NCBI GenBank assembly: GCA_016748015.1
Contig: JAAOMT010000369.1
Span: 62,001-126,000, forward strand
Origin: Geosiphon pyriformis
Taxonomy: Eukaryota > Glomeromycota > Glomeromycetes > Archaeosporales > Geosiphonaceae
Direction: 5' to 3'
DNA length: 64,000 nt
Part shown: one piece after another, positions 11,895-22,693 of the stretch
Layout of the letters: each line of letters opens with the position of its first letter
Position numbering within the stretch: the stretch's first letter is position 1
Translations under genes and position numbers: made by a program
The notes under the pieces: model-generated
The model's database searches: none
The model's input: only the letters and a program-made list of their open reading frames with translations
Told to the model about the DNA's origin: nothing

Positions 11895-12023
11895 TGTTGT
11901 TTTGACTAGTCTAAGTGTTTGGTCACATGTAGCAAAAGCATGATTCGTGTCTAGTTTAGATTATTTGTATGATATATAGCACTAGGTGGCATTTGGACTT
12001 CACTCGTTAAATAAAATAAAAAA
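11895..12023 (+). repeat. LINE-C 3' tail
   Basis: Same family tail as after LINE-A, ending CACTCGTTAAATAAAATAAA and followed at once by the right target-site duplication (12024-12034). Confidence 0.85.
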
Positions 12024-12034
12024 AATTGTAATAT

Positions 12035-12596
12035 TAATGTTTTAAATTAAAATTTAATTAAAAATATAGATTAAACTGGTTTTTTATGAATGTAGTATTT
12101 AAATTCTTTTATAATAGTTGAATAGATAAATCAGATTTCTATAGATGTTTATTCTTATTTTATAAAAGTTTTTTATTATTAATTGTCTATGGCTGTCTGT
12201 AAATATTTATATAATAAATACTATTGCAATATTTTGTAATAAAATTAAAATTTTTAATCATTTATTTTTATGTTTATTAAATTTTATTGTTTATAGTACT
12301 TTATTAGTTTTTTAAACTATTATATAAAAATTCTTTTCTGTTCTATATTAGTTTTATCTTGTATGTTTTAATTATTGTTATTATGTTTATTAAATTTTGT
12401 AGTTTATATTGTTTTATGTAAAAAATTTGTTTTTAAAGCTTGGTTTATGAAAATTTTTTCTGTTTTTGGAAATTCTAAGATTTTTATTAATAAAATTGTA
12501 AATTTTATATGTAATTTGGCTTTGACTTACAAAAATAAAATTTGGTTTGTTTATTTTAAGCATTATATAATTATAAAAAAAAAGATTTAATTCTAA
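12035..12596 (+). mobile_element. LINE-B segment 2: ORF2 C-terminal part, AT-decayed
   Basis: Continuation of LINE-B after LINE-C. The open piece 12375-12590 reads VLCKKFVFKAWF...KIWFVYFKHYIIIKKK and matches the LINE-C C-terminal block ILCKGFVFGDWY...NIWLVCVKHQAIMEK. Segment 2 ends at the LINE-D target duplication (12597-12607). Confidence 0.75.
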
Positions 12597-12607
12597 TGAA
12601 TAATATT
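12597..12607. repeat. Left target-site duplication of LINE-D
   Basis: TGAATAATATT, repeated exactly at 27060-27070. It marks the 3' end of the minus-strand LINE-D, whose A-rich tail follows immediately inside. Confidence 0.8.
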
Positions 12608-12743
12608 TTATTTTATTTTATTTAATTTAATGAATGAAGTTCAAACACTGCTTAGTGACAATACATCAAAATAATAATTTATACTAGGTGTGAATCATGC
12701 TTTTTCTATACGTAACTAGCCATTCAAGCCAACTAGAACTATA
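12608..12743 (-). repeat. LINE-D 3' tail
   Basis: Family 3' tail on the minus strand, ending in TAAAA repeats next to the target duplication. Confidence 0.8.
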
Positions 12744-15700
12744 CTATACATCTATGTACACAAAAACCAAATTACCTATACCTAAGAAAAACTAACAGGA
12801 ACTGCACAGTCCAAAGCTAATACCAAACACATCATCAATATTAAACAACCTAATTACTCAGACTAAAAGCATTGACATATTACCAAACACTAAGACAGGG
12901 ATTGAATTATCATGAGAAATCAGACCATGTTTCTCCATAAAAGCACAATGCTTAGAGTGGACCAGCCAAATATTGTTTTTAAAAAACAGGCACAAACCAC
13001 AAACAAACTCAATTACTTTACTAGATGCAATCTTAAAGTCCCCAAAGCAGGAAGTGGCCTCCTGGTACCAATTTATAAGCACAAAACCTTTGCACAGTGA
13101 AGCAACCAGCTCCAAATCAGCCAAACAATTGAATAACATTTGTGACACATGAAAGGAGGCATGAAATAGACCAGAAATAGCTTTTCAAGCAGAGACAAAA
13201 TCAACAAACAATTGAAACTGAGCAGCTGCATCAAATACATAAGAGAAAACATGGTCTAATATCTTGACATCACCATAATACAGGCACATCACACTGGGAT
13301 AATGTTTATCATAGAAGTGTTTGCGAATAGCAACAGGCAGTCTATGATGTAAAGCTTTCATAAAATAGAAACAGAAGCCAGCAAAGTGACAACTCATAAA
13401 GTCAGCAGCCATATAGAAGTCAAGATGCCAAACAAAAAACAATTTAAATCAATCAATATCTGTAAGCAGATGACTGTTCACAATTTTGGTGCTAGAGCCT
13501 ACTTTCCAGCATGCATGATAAATAGACTGAAAAATATCATGAACAAAGTGTCTAGAGTTTCCAGAAACAATACTGCCATTAGCCAAAACAAAACATTTCT
13601 TGAGCCAGGAAGGAAAGAGCCAGCCTGAATGGAAAAAAACACCAGCAAGCAAGTCAGCTTTATTATTACCTGAAATATCTGAATGGTCTTTAACCTTATG
13701 CCAGCCAATGTTCAAATTCCTTTTACATATAATGCCAGCAATGTGTTGACACTCAACCCAATATTTGTTTCAAAAATCTGGAACCAACAACAATAATTCA
13801 GATTTATATGCATCCAAAGCAGCTTGGCTGTCAGAAAATAGGCAGACTGAACTCGAACTAGTAACATACTCAAAGGCCAATACAATGACTTGAAGCTCTA
13901 CCAATATAGAAAACACCATACCAGACACCTCCACTCCAAGACCTAAATTAATGTTCTTGAAGAATGCAGCAGTACCAGCTTTCATATCAACACTCCCCAA
14001 GCTACAAAAAAAACCATTCATGTATACAGAAAAGCCAGAAGCACCAATGCCAGACAACTGATCACATACTAATCTAAACTCATGAAATTTAAGAATGTTT
14101 TTTACAACAGCATCATTCAGAGAGGAAGAGCTGGCATCAAGAGAACCAGAATCATGGAGATGCTGAATGGCAGTAACAAATCAGACAGAAACAGGACCAC
14201 ATGAGTCAAGTCTCTTTCACTACTTGAAAGTCTTCCAATCAAAGACAGCACCATTCCAGCACCAAAGCTGCTTAACAAAGGCAATTCTATAATGATAAAG
14301 AAAAGGAAAACACCTGAAATACATCAACTTATTAAGAATCCCAGATAAAGAAGTTCCATTCCAGAATCAAAAAACATTGCACATAAGATTACCCAAAAAT
14401 AAACTAGAGTCAAGAAAGACCCAAACCACATCCACCAAGAAGTTGTTCAAAGAATTAACATTAATACAAACTGGAGAATACAAGGAATGTACTGAACACC
14501 AACTCAAGATCTGTAAGTCATGTAACTTATGCTTAAACAATCGGCCCAAAATTCCAACAAAGTTAACAAAACACATCACAGCAGCAATTTTGCTTTCAGT
14601 CTAGACCTGCTCAAAAGTTTTTAAGCCATAAAATGAAGAGTGGTACAAGACATTGTTAGAAAAGTCCAGGGGCAGACCTGATTTCAGTTTAAGCCCTTCT
14701 GAATTAAAACATCCCACTTTTGGCATACACTAACAGAAATGAAGCTAAACTGGATTCTATAACCAATGATAGGATGAAAAACCACTAAAACCAAATAAGA
14801 GAACTGTTTGTCTAAAATTGCTTTCCTTAGAACAAGATTGACAAAAAACTGAACATCCAAATGCACTTTGGCCAAGTTAGGCTTAGACAATTCATCAAAA
14901 AAAAAATACCTAGATATCAGTAAGACATCTCCTTTTTGATGATGGAAATAAGAACACTACTGACAGATAAAAAAAGAGCCACTACCCTGCAATTAATCAG
15001 GATTACTACAGTTTTGTCATTGTTGATTGAGATGTCATTTATTCTAAAAAATTTACTGGCAACATTGAGAATGTGTTGTATAGCTGTCTAACTAGAACCA
15101 ACTCATATAGTATTACCGACAAATGCACCTGTAGCAAGAAAAGAGGTCAAACTATTCTGGGGATCTATACAACCAGTTTTGGCAACATAATACGAATTCA
15201 GTCTATAACCACACACTGCCTTTTGTCTCTTTATCTCACACAACAAAGTGTTATAAAAAATACACTAAAAAAGAGATGAAAACACTTTTCCCTAATTCAA
15301 GCCATTATGAACACTATAACCATCAGTCAACTCGAAATCAGTCATTACTCTGTTTATGCAGCCATTGTGAATACTCCTAAAAAATTTTATGAATCTACTG
15401 CACATTTTGATTCTGACCAAACTTCTTCTCAGATGTTTTCAACCAATTAAATTATATGCTTTTCTCATGTCTTGCAAAACTAACCAAAGTTCACAATTCT
15501 TCTCTAATGCATCCTTGACCACCAAATCAATAGCAAAAATAGGAGACTGTGTTGTTGTACCTTTAAAAACCAAGAAGTTGTTACTATAAAGAATGTCATA
15601 CTTACTATATGCCATAAAGATCCTGTTAAAGAGAATCTTAAAGAGAATTTTATAAGCAGTCTCAATTAGTACAATAGGTCAGGTATTTGTAAAAACTCTC

Positions 15701-17301
15701 TTCTAGTCATAAGATTTAGAAATCATAAACACTCAGGCCTCTTTTCAAGAACCTGGAACAGATTCACAGATTAAACAAGAGTTCAAAAACACCAAAAACA
15801 AATTCAGAACAGATCTGTCACAATGTTTCCATAGCTTATTTGTAATATCAGAAAGACTAGCAGCTTTATTATCAGACAAATTCAAAACCACATTAAAAAA
15901 TTCATCCACCTCAATTGGGTGCATAACATTTGAGAAGGCATCATTAAAAACATACTCCAAGAGTTGAAATTGGTGAAATCATTTATCCAAAATGTTATTA
16001 ACTATTATATACTTCCTGGTCCAGCTCTTCATAATTCTATTGACATGAAATTTAACCAAACCAGATTCCAAAATAAGGTCCTTATTCACAACTAGGTAAT
16101 CCAATGTAACTTTTTGAAATGGTCACTCAAGGACATTCTTAATAGTTTGGCCCTTATTCAACTCAAAGTTTTCCATCCTTTTGTCAATTGCCAGCCTGAT
16201 TTGAGAGTCTTTAACATGTTTCAATTCTATCATTTTAAGGGAACAATAAAACTTTCTAACCTTTGCCAATATTGATCTAATAGCATCAAAATAAGATTCC
16301 AAAAGAAAAAGTGATTTGATAGTAAAAGCATTAACAGAATTCAAAGACACCCAAACATCTAAAAGAGAGACAAACTCATCAAATGACACAGAACATGAGG
16401 TTTTTACTAACTTAGAAACCAAAAGTTCTAATCTATGATAATGAGAAGAACACTTGGTAAACAAATGGCTTTGTGAACAACACTCCACATGTCATTCAAA
16501 TCAAATGAATAATGAAAATCTGCGAACTTATCAAAAAACATGGCAAAATTATCATAAGATGCAGTTCTATACCACTTCCATTTAATCCTGTCAGCATTTT
16601 TGACATTAAATTTCCACTTGTCTTTATTGGCTTGAACATGAATAGCCCTCAAGACAGGATTTAAAATTCCACAAGACCAACTGTAATTTGAACAGAACTA
16701 TGATTAGTGCTGAAGAACTCATCCACATTCAGAACTTGTCTATTTACTAAAGCATTACTCAAACTTTGTGAAACAAAAATTTAATCAATAGTCCTCTTAA
16801 CATCTCTGAAATTCCTCCAAATAGAAGCCTTAATGTAAAAACTATTAATTAATGTATTGACTAGACCTAGATCCACATACTTACTAAAGCTAAAGCTACA
16901 TTTGTTTTCATCCTCATTGAAATCACCACCTAATATAACAAAAGTACTCTCATTACAAGCCTAAGCTATAAAGAAATTAATGAGACCAGCCTGAATTACA
17001 TGTCTATCCAGAGAAATCTCTGCATATAAACCCAACACAGAAACAGATTGTTTGTTTTTGAAAAGCAAATGGACCATCAAAAGTCTATCTGAAATCTCAG
17101 AAATTTTTGAAACATGTTTGGCTAAATTTTCATTTATGATCAAAGTGATGTTCACACCTAAAAATCCAGCATTCAGACCTAAAGTAAACACCTTTACATC
17201 AGGAAACTTATTCACAATCCAAGGCTTTACACTAGAGCAAAGCTTAGTCTTAGTGACTATAGAAATATTATTATTCGAAACCATATATCATTTAATAATG
17301 T
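12744..17301 (-). pseudogene. LINE-D ORF2, main part
   Basis: Minus-strand ORF2 from the endonuclease to the C-terminus. Visible parts: endonuclease with FVILGGDFNEDE (about 16900-16940) and a TIDxIFVSQSL block (about 16760-16795); the linker region 16123-16652; the RT region (about 14680-15960), including LDKQFSYLVLVVF (about 14780-14820); RNase H with VYMNGFF, VELQVIVLAFE and LFSDSQAALDAY (13770-14057) and KVKDHSDISGNNKADLLAG (about 13636-13695); the knuckle CLYYGDVKILDHVF (about 13240-13280, second Cys changed to Tyr); and the C-terminal block 12858-13148. The first 20 or so codons lie beyond G1 at 24989-25052. Several frameshifts and stops are present. Confidence 0.85.
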
Positions 17302-17954
17302 TGTTACAGGTTGGAGTAACAAGCTAATAGATAGCAAAAGAGAACAGGATTGTAGGGTGATGGAAATAATCAAAGAGAATTCAACTTTAAAGAGCGAATT
17401 GAATGAGTATAGATTCAATGTGCGAGATCAATCTCATAAAATATCTCAGTCACTATTCTTTTTAAAGGTAACTGGGGAATCTGAAGGTAGAGGGATAGTC
17501 TGTACTATCAACAATTGATCACCACTGATATAATTCTATGCCTTATGTTGGCACTCTTAGAATTCAATATCAGATATCAACTTGTGCTTTTCAGTCACGT
17601 TTATTCAAATAATTTTCAAATGCTACAATTATATACATCAAAAAAAGACCAACAAGTAATTTTTTATTTTTAAGATATTCAGATACTTGAAGGTAAGAAA
17701 AGAGAAATTAGCAATAAGAGAAGAATTGAGATGAAAGTTGTTATTTTTATTTATTTTTGATTATTCAGATGCTTGTTATTACATGCTTTTCTACAGCTAA
17801 GAGATTCATTGCTTATATAGCTATCAAAAGTGGTCAATAATTAGGTCAATGATCAGGTCAATGATCACTTTCTAAAAATAGTATGGCTAATCATATGACA
17901 TCAATGGCTAATACATGTGATAATTAATAAGAAGTATAGGTCTCAACCATAACA
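17302..17954 (-). repeat. G1 3' LTR
   Basis: 653 bp, starting TGTTATGGTTGAGACC on the minus strand and ending CCTGTAACA. It pairs with the copy at 24287-24988, differing mostly by transitions and by the number of about 12-bp GGTCAATGATCA-like units near 17834-17872. Confidence 0.92.
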
Positions 17955-18636
17955 TCATCTTCTCCAAAGAGATTAAGCTCTGGCGAAATTAAACTATTTA
18001 GGAGATACTCTATTTGAAGGGTTTTATCTAACTCAAAACTAACTAGTTTGTTGAAGTCTTTTGTGGATAAGGTATATAAAACTTGAGACAAAATGAGCTT
18101 TGTGTCTAAGAGACCAAATCTTTGTATAAGAGTTTTGGCTCTTCTTGCAATGGTCAAAACTCTTGGGACATTTAATCATACAATGTCCAAAATTTCCACT
18201 TGTATCTCAGAAGTTGTTTTCTTCATAAGCTTCATGTCTTCTATGATTTTACCAAGGCGACCATAGAGTTTTAGTTGTCTTCTATATGACAAGTTTTGTT
18301 TATGGGCAAGATTTCTTTAATTGTTTTTCCAATTGTGATGGAAGATGCAAGTATTGCTGCTGTTATACTTTTCAGTAAATACTTATCCATTTTGCTACCA
18401 ATTCTTTCTTTTCTGGTAGTTGTTTTCTTTGGTCTGATAACAGTATGTGTTCCACTGTTGTCAGTTATTGTAGTTTGTTTTCCAATGATCAGAGTAGCAT
18501 TTGGATAGTTTTTAATCCAATACTTATGAAGAGTATAGAAAGTGTTTTGAATGTTTTGATCCAGAAAATAATTGTTTATGTCGATTGAAAATACCTCTGT
18601 TTTGGGAGTGGTGCATTTATTTATATCTGATTTTTG
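17924..18636 (-). pseudogene. G1 extra ORF after integrase (unknown function)
   Basis: A frame of about 235 codons between integrase and the 3' LTR, running about 30 bases into the LTR. It reads a hydrophilic N-part rich in Lys, Thr and Asn, then DKYLLKSITAAILASSITIG (an amphipathic or weakly hydrophobic stretch), then Lys/Leu-rich segments and an acidic end near GEDDVMVE. G1 has one frameshift near 18295, where a run of four T on the plus strand is five in G2, and one stop at a Trp codon that is TGG in G2. The start is unclear: the frame opens just downstream of a stop conserved in G1 and G2, and lies -1 relative to integrase. I recognise no family. It is not an obvious chromodomain or envelope. 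Confidence 0.6.
17955..17968 (-). promoter_or_regulatory. G1 polypurine tract
   Basis: TTTGGAGAAGATGA immediately upstream of the 3' LTR on the minus strand, the expected plus-strand primer position. Confidence 0.65.
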
Positions 18637-19940
18637 CTAATCATTTGGATTAGTATTACCACAACAGATAACCAATCAGATCGTTTGTGATATTTCTTGA
18701 GTCGCATGCCATAAGTAGAATAATTATTAAAGATTGTTCCAGATTAATCTTAAAGAATATAAGAATCATTGTTTAAAACTTTGTTGACTATAAAGGATCC
18801 TTTCCATTGGCTAGAAAATTTATCATCATAAACATTGTCTCTGTTTGAACTGTATTCTAATACCAAGTTACCAACACTTAAAGAAAGTGTTTTATAGGTT
18901 TTCTTTTTTTTAAGCTTTTCTTGAAACTGTTTTATTTTTTTAAAAGCAACTATTTGTGCTTCTACCAATGAGTCAAAAATGGTACCAAGTTTTCTTTGCA
19001 AAATGTCTTTGTAATTTGCTATTGTGATCTCTTCAAAGGGTATTGTCTCAATGTCAGTTTCTATTGGTAGTGTTGCCATGTGTTCATAGAGCAGATAAAA
19101 AGGTTCATAACTTGTTATGTCATGATTCACAGTTCTATAAGCAAACAAAACTGAAGACAGTACTTTGTCCCATAAGTTTGTTTCTTCACTTGTTTTGACT
19201 AGAGTTTCACATAGTGTTCTATTAAAACGTTCTACTAGGCCATTGGTTTGGGGGTAATAAAGGGAGAAAAGTTTGTAACATATTCCCATTTTTCTACAAA
19301 GTTTTTTAACCAGTGTACTGAAAAAAGCTTTTCCTCTATCAGATAAAAGTTCTCTGGGGTAGCCATGACAGCAGATGATATCTTCATAAATGAAATTGGC
19401 TATTGAGACTGCTGTTTAGTCTGAAGTGGCTCTTGCTTCTACCCACTTTGTAAGATAGTTGATAGGTGTGATAATGTATCTGTTGTCATTAGGAGTTATT
19501 GTTAAGGGTCCAACAATATCTATACCAATCCTGTCAAATGGTTGGCCAACAGAAATTGAATAGATATCTTCTTTTCTATTGGGTTTTCTTTTTCTTTGGC
19601 AGGTATCACAGGTTTTAATGTACTCAGCAATGTCTTTTCCCAAGATAGACTAATAATAGCAAGCTAGAGTTTTCTGAATTGTTTTAGTCTTTCCAAAATG
19701 TCCAACTAATGGATCAGTGTGCATGTTATAGATCACAATTTTTCTTTCTTCAAATCTTATGACTCTCTGGGAGCAGTCAGGATCTTTTCTGTTTCTTTTG
19801 TATAATTGGTTCTGGCAGATCAAATAGAAATTTGATTGTTTGTGCAAATGTTCTCTTTGCTGTTGATTATATTTCAGTGAGTATTGTCTTTTACCCAAAA
19901 ATTCCATTAAGGCAGAGTAGTTGTCCAAGTCCATTATCAT
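18621..19940 (-). pseudogene. G1 integrase
   Basis: Inserts the DNA copy into the host chromosome. In order on the minus strand: zinc-binding HHCC region with VGHFGKTKT and CDTCQRKRK (about 19580-19720); catalytic core with GIDIVGPL (about 19507-19532), LLSDRGKAF (about 19340-19366) and NGLVERFNRT (about 19220-19250), giving the D,D,E triad; and a C-terminal region with WKGSFIV (about 18795-18815), which resembles the GPY/F module. Premature stops at about 19650 (TAG, Trp expected) and 19413 (TAA, Gln expected) fit G-to-A and C-to-T changes. Confidence 0.9.
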
Positions 19941-19959
19941 GTTTGGTTGTGAGAGAATT

Positions 19960-21553
19960 ATTAATAATTAGGTTGGTTTGGTTTGAGGTAGTTGTACTGT
20001 CACTGGATGGTAAGTCTAAAGAAAGTGTTGGTGTTTTGATGATGTGCTCCTTTGCGATGTTGAATGTCATAGTCAAATTCGTCCAAGTAGAGTATCCAGC
20101 GAGTTATTCTTTTATGTTCCAGCTTCTTTTTGTTGTGTAACCAAACCAAAGCTTGGTGATCTGTTACCACCAAAAATTTTACCCCTAGGAGATACTTATC
20201 TCAGTAACTAGTAGCCCAGACTACTGCTAAGCATTCCTGCTTAGTAACTGAATAGTTCTGTTTTGCTGGTGTAAGGGTTCTATTGGTATATGCTATTGCA
20301 TGTTCTCTGCCATCTTCATCTTTTTGTAACAGGACAATACCAAGTCCATAACCAGATGTATTAGTATAAAGAATAAAAGGTTGATCCAGATCAGATTGCT
20401 TGAAAATAGGTTCTGTAACCAATTTTTCTTTGAGAGTTTCAAATGCTTTCTGCTGATGTGTATTCCAGTAGTAATTGACATTTTTCCTAAGTAGCTGATT
20501 AAATGGAGAGGCGATTTTGGAAAAATTCTTAACAAATTTTCAATAATAAAAAGCCAAACCAAGGAAAGAGTGCAGTTTATGAACATTCATTGGTTGTCTA
20601 ATGTTCTGGACTTTTTTAACTTTGGCTGGATCAGGAAAGATTCCATCCTTTGTAATAAGATGGCCAAGAAATTGGGTTGATTGCTGTCTAAAGAAAGATT
20701 TGATTGGGTTTATCTTAAGGCCAGCATTTCTAAGAAGGTCAAAAACTTTTTGCAAATGTTCAAGATATTCATCCCAAGTTTTTGAGTATACCATTATGTC
20801 ATCTAAATAAACCAAAACAAAATTTTTTTTCACTGATTCAAATACTTTGTCCATTAAGTGTTGAAAGGTGGGAGGAGCATTGATGAGACCAAAAGGCATG
20901 ACTGTGAATTCATAGGTGCCATACTTGGTTATGAAGGTGGTTTTCTTCCGACTTTCTGAATCCATTTTTATTTGCCAAAATCCAGCAGTTAGATCAATGG
21001 TTGAAAAGAAAGCAGCACCCTTGAATTAATTTAGCATTGCATCAATTTTAGGAAGTGGATACATGTCTCTTTTAGTGATAACATTTAATTGATAATAATT
21101 GACACAAAAATGCAAGATTCTATCTTTCTTAGATACTACTACAACTGAGAAAGCCCATTCACTTTTGGTTTCTTGTATGAATCCAAGATCTTTTATTCAT
21201 TTTATTTTTTTCTTGATAAACTCATCATTGTGGGAATTGGATTAATATGGCTTTAAATAGATGGAATGAGTTTTTCTGATGGTGATAGTGTGTTGTATTA
21301 CATAAGTTTGTCCAAGAGTATTATCTTCTTTTGAGATAACTGGGCTGTTTCTAGCCAACAGATTTTCAATGTCTATTTTTCTTTCTTCTGGAGAGAGTTC
21401 TCTTTGTTCTACAACTAGTGATTGGATCTCAAGTGGTTCATTTTCAAAGGACTTTTGGACTTCTTTTAATTCTTTTCTAGATATTAAACTAATTGGTTCC
21501 CAATTTTTGTAATAGATCAGGCATGATTTGTATTCATCACTTGGAGAATACAA
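19960..21553 (-). pseudogene. G1 reverse transcriptase and RNase H
   Basis: Copies element RNA to DNA. RT motifs: VVVVSKKD (about 21140), FSTIDLTAGFWQI (about 20970-21008), MPFGLINAPPTFQ (about 20866-20904) and the active site VYLDDIMVYSK (about 20785-20817). The connection region LGHLITKDGI follows, then RNase H with ILYTNTSGYGLG (about 20350-20385). The first Asp of the usual TDAS is Asn, a G-to-A type loss. RT and RNase H stay in the protease frame with stops only, at positions where the family has Gln, Arg or Trp (for example YY*KFVKNFS near 20537). A frameshift lies between RNase H and integrase, about 19945-20060. Confidence 0.92.
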
Positions 21554-21556
21554 GGG

Positions 21557-22692
21557 TTAGTTGCACCAGCACTGGGCACAAGGACCATGCCACCAATAAC
21601 AGTACTTGGCTTTCTTGCCAGGTTTTTGGTCAAAGGTTCTTCTAAAAATATCATAATAGGGCCAGCAGATTAGCTTGTCATTTACAATAATTCCTTTTTT
21701 GTTAGCTTTGACATTGTCCAATGGCTTGCCATTGCTGATGAAGATAGTGTATGCAAGTTCAGTGGTTTCTTCTTGTTCTTCTTGTTCTTTTTCTTCATCA
21801 CTCTCTTTATTATCTGATTCATCTGATTGTTCTTCTTTTTGATCCTGTTTGTTTGCTGGGGGAGTTGTCCAATGGCAGCATTTAACCACTATGAGCTTCT
21901 TACCACATTTGATGGTTAATTTACACAGTTCATAGTCAAGTAAGGCTTTTGCTTTCTTGAGCCACTTATTGCTAACAATGATAGTGTATTTCTTTGCTTC
22001 AGAAACTTCCATATCAGTTTCAATACTGATGCCATTGATGTGAACAGGAATAGTTTTGGCAATGCCCAGACTTTTATTTTTGTTACCATGTACATTGGTC
22101 ATTGGTCAAGTGGAAGGCTCATCAATTTTTCTGCCAATTGCTTCAAAGAAGTGTTTGGCAATTACACTAACAGATGATCCACTGTCTAGGATCAAGTCAA
22201 TAAAGTAACCAACCACTTGTGCTTTGCAAATTAAAGGAGTAATGTTGCTGTTGTCAGCAAGTCCAGCTTGATAAGAGTGTTTGTTGGTTTTTGGTATTTT
22301 CTTCTTGGGAATCAGAGATTTGCAGAGATTTTTTTTAAACTGTGGATGAGTCATCAGCTGGCCAAAGATAATATGTACTGGGGTTTCCATGAGATTTTTA
22401 ACAACAGAATAAGGTCCAGATTTTTGTACTATTTCTGAGGGTTTTAGCTTTGAAGAATTCTTAAAAACTTTAGCCTTTGGTGGCTCATTATTATTAGCAG
22501 TTGATGTGGATGGTTTGTTTGGATCCAAAACGAAATCAACCTTGGCTTTCTTCTTCTTTTTTGTTAATTCTGTGGTGTTAATTGCTAGTTCATCTATGTT
22601 ATGATCATCATCAGTTAAGTTAAAGGTGTAAAAGGAGTTTTCTTCTGGTTGGCTTGCACTCTCACCCTTTGGAAGTGCACCTACCAGTTTAA
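21557..22692 (-). pseudogene. G1 protease region (-1 frame relative to gag)
   Basis: Retropepsin-like domain that would process Gag-Pol. The frame opens at the TTTAAAC site and runs through a hydrophilic linker to DLILDSGSSVSVIA (about 22160-22202), carrying the catalytic D-S/T-G motif, then a second lobe to about 21880. A Glu/Asp-rich stretch (about 21770-21840) and a Cys-rich block CYWWHGPCAQCWC (about 21562-21600) separate it from RT. One TGA at about 22103 interrupts the frame. The acidic linker and the Cys-rich block are unusual for this position. Confidence 0.85.
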
Positions 22693-22693
22693 A
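22622..22693 (-). promoter_or_regulatory. Candidate -1 ribosomal frameshift signal, G1 gag-pro
   Basis: On the minus strand, TTTAAAC (22693-22687) sits in the gag frame as T TTA AAC, two codons before the gag TAG. A 7-nt spacer is followed by a perfect stem TGCACT / AGTGCA (22679-22674 with 22660-22655) and a 13-nt loop. Loop bases AAAGGgTG can pair with CACCTTT at 22628-22622, giving an H-type pseudoknot. Slipping back one base enters the protease frame, which is open. Confidence 0.65.

Larger units (their letters stand above)
5102..12023 (+). mobile_element. LINE-C: near full-length non-LTR retrotransposon
   Basis: A 6.9-kb two-ORF LINE flanked by an 11-bp target-site duplication. It has a 5' leader (5102-5248), ORF1 with RRM-like and CCHC parts (5249-7220), ORF2 with AP-type endonuclease, reverse transcriptase, RNase H and a zinc knuckle (7232-11894), and the family 3' tail ending in an A-rich run (to 12023). 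It is inserted in LINE-B in the same orientation. Both ORFs carry nonsense codons and ORF2 carries two small frameshifts, so it is inactive. A short assembly gap lies at the ORF1/ORF2 boundary. Confidence 0.9.

Noticed and set aside
18296-18508. Plus-strand hydrophobic frame antisense to the G1 extra ORF, also present in G2 (56994-57206)
   Set aside because: Antisense of a Lys/Thr/Asn-rich protein naturally reads as Phe/Ile/Val-rich, so its conservation follows from the sense frame.
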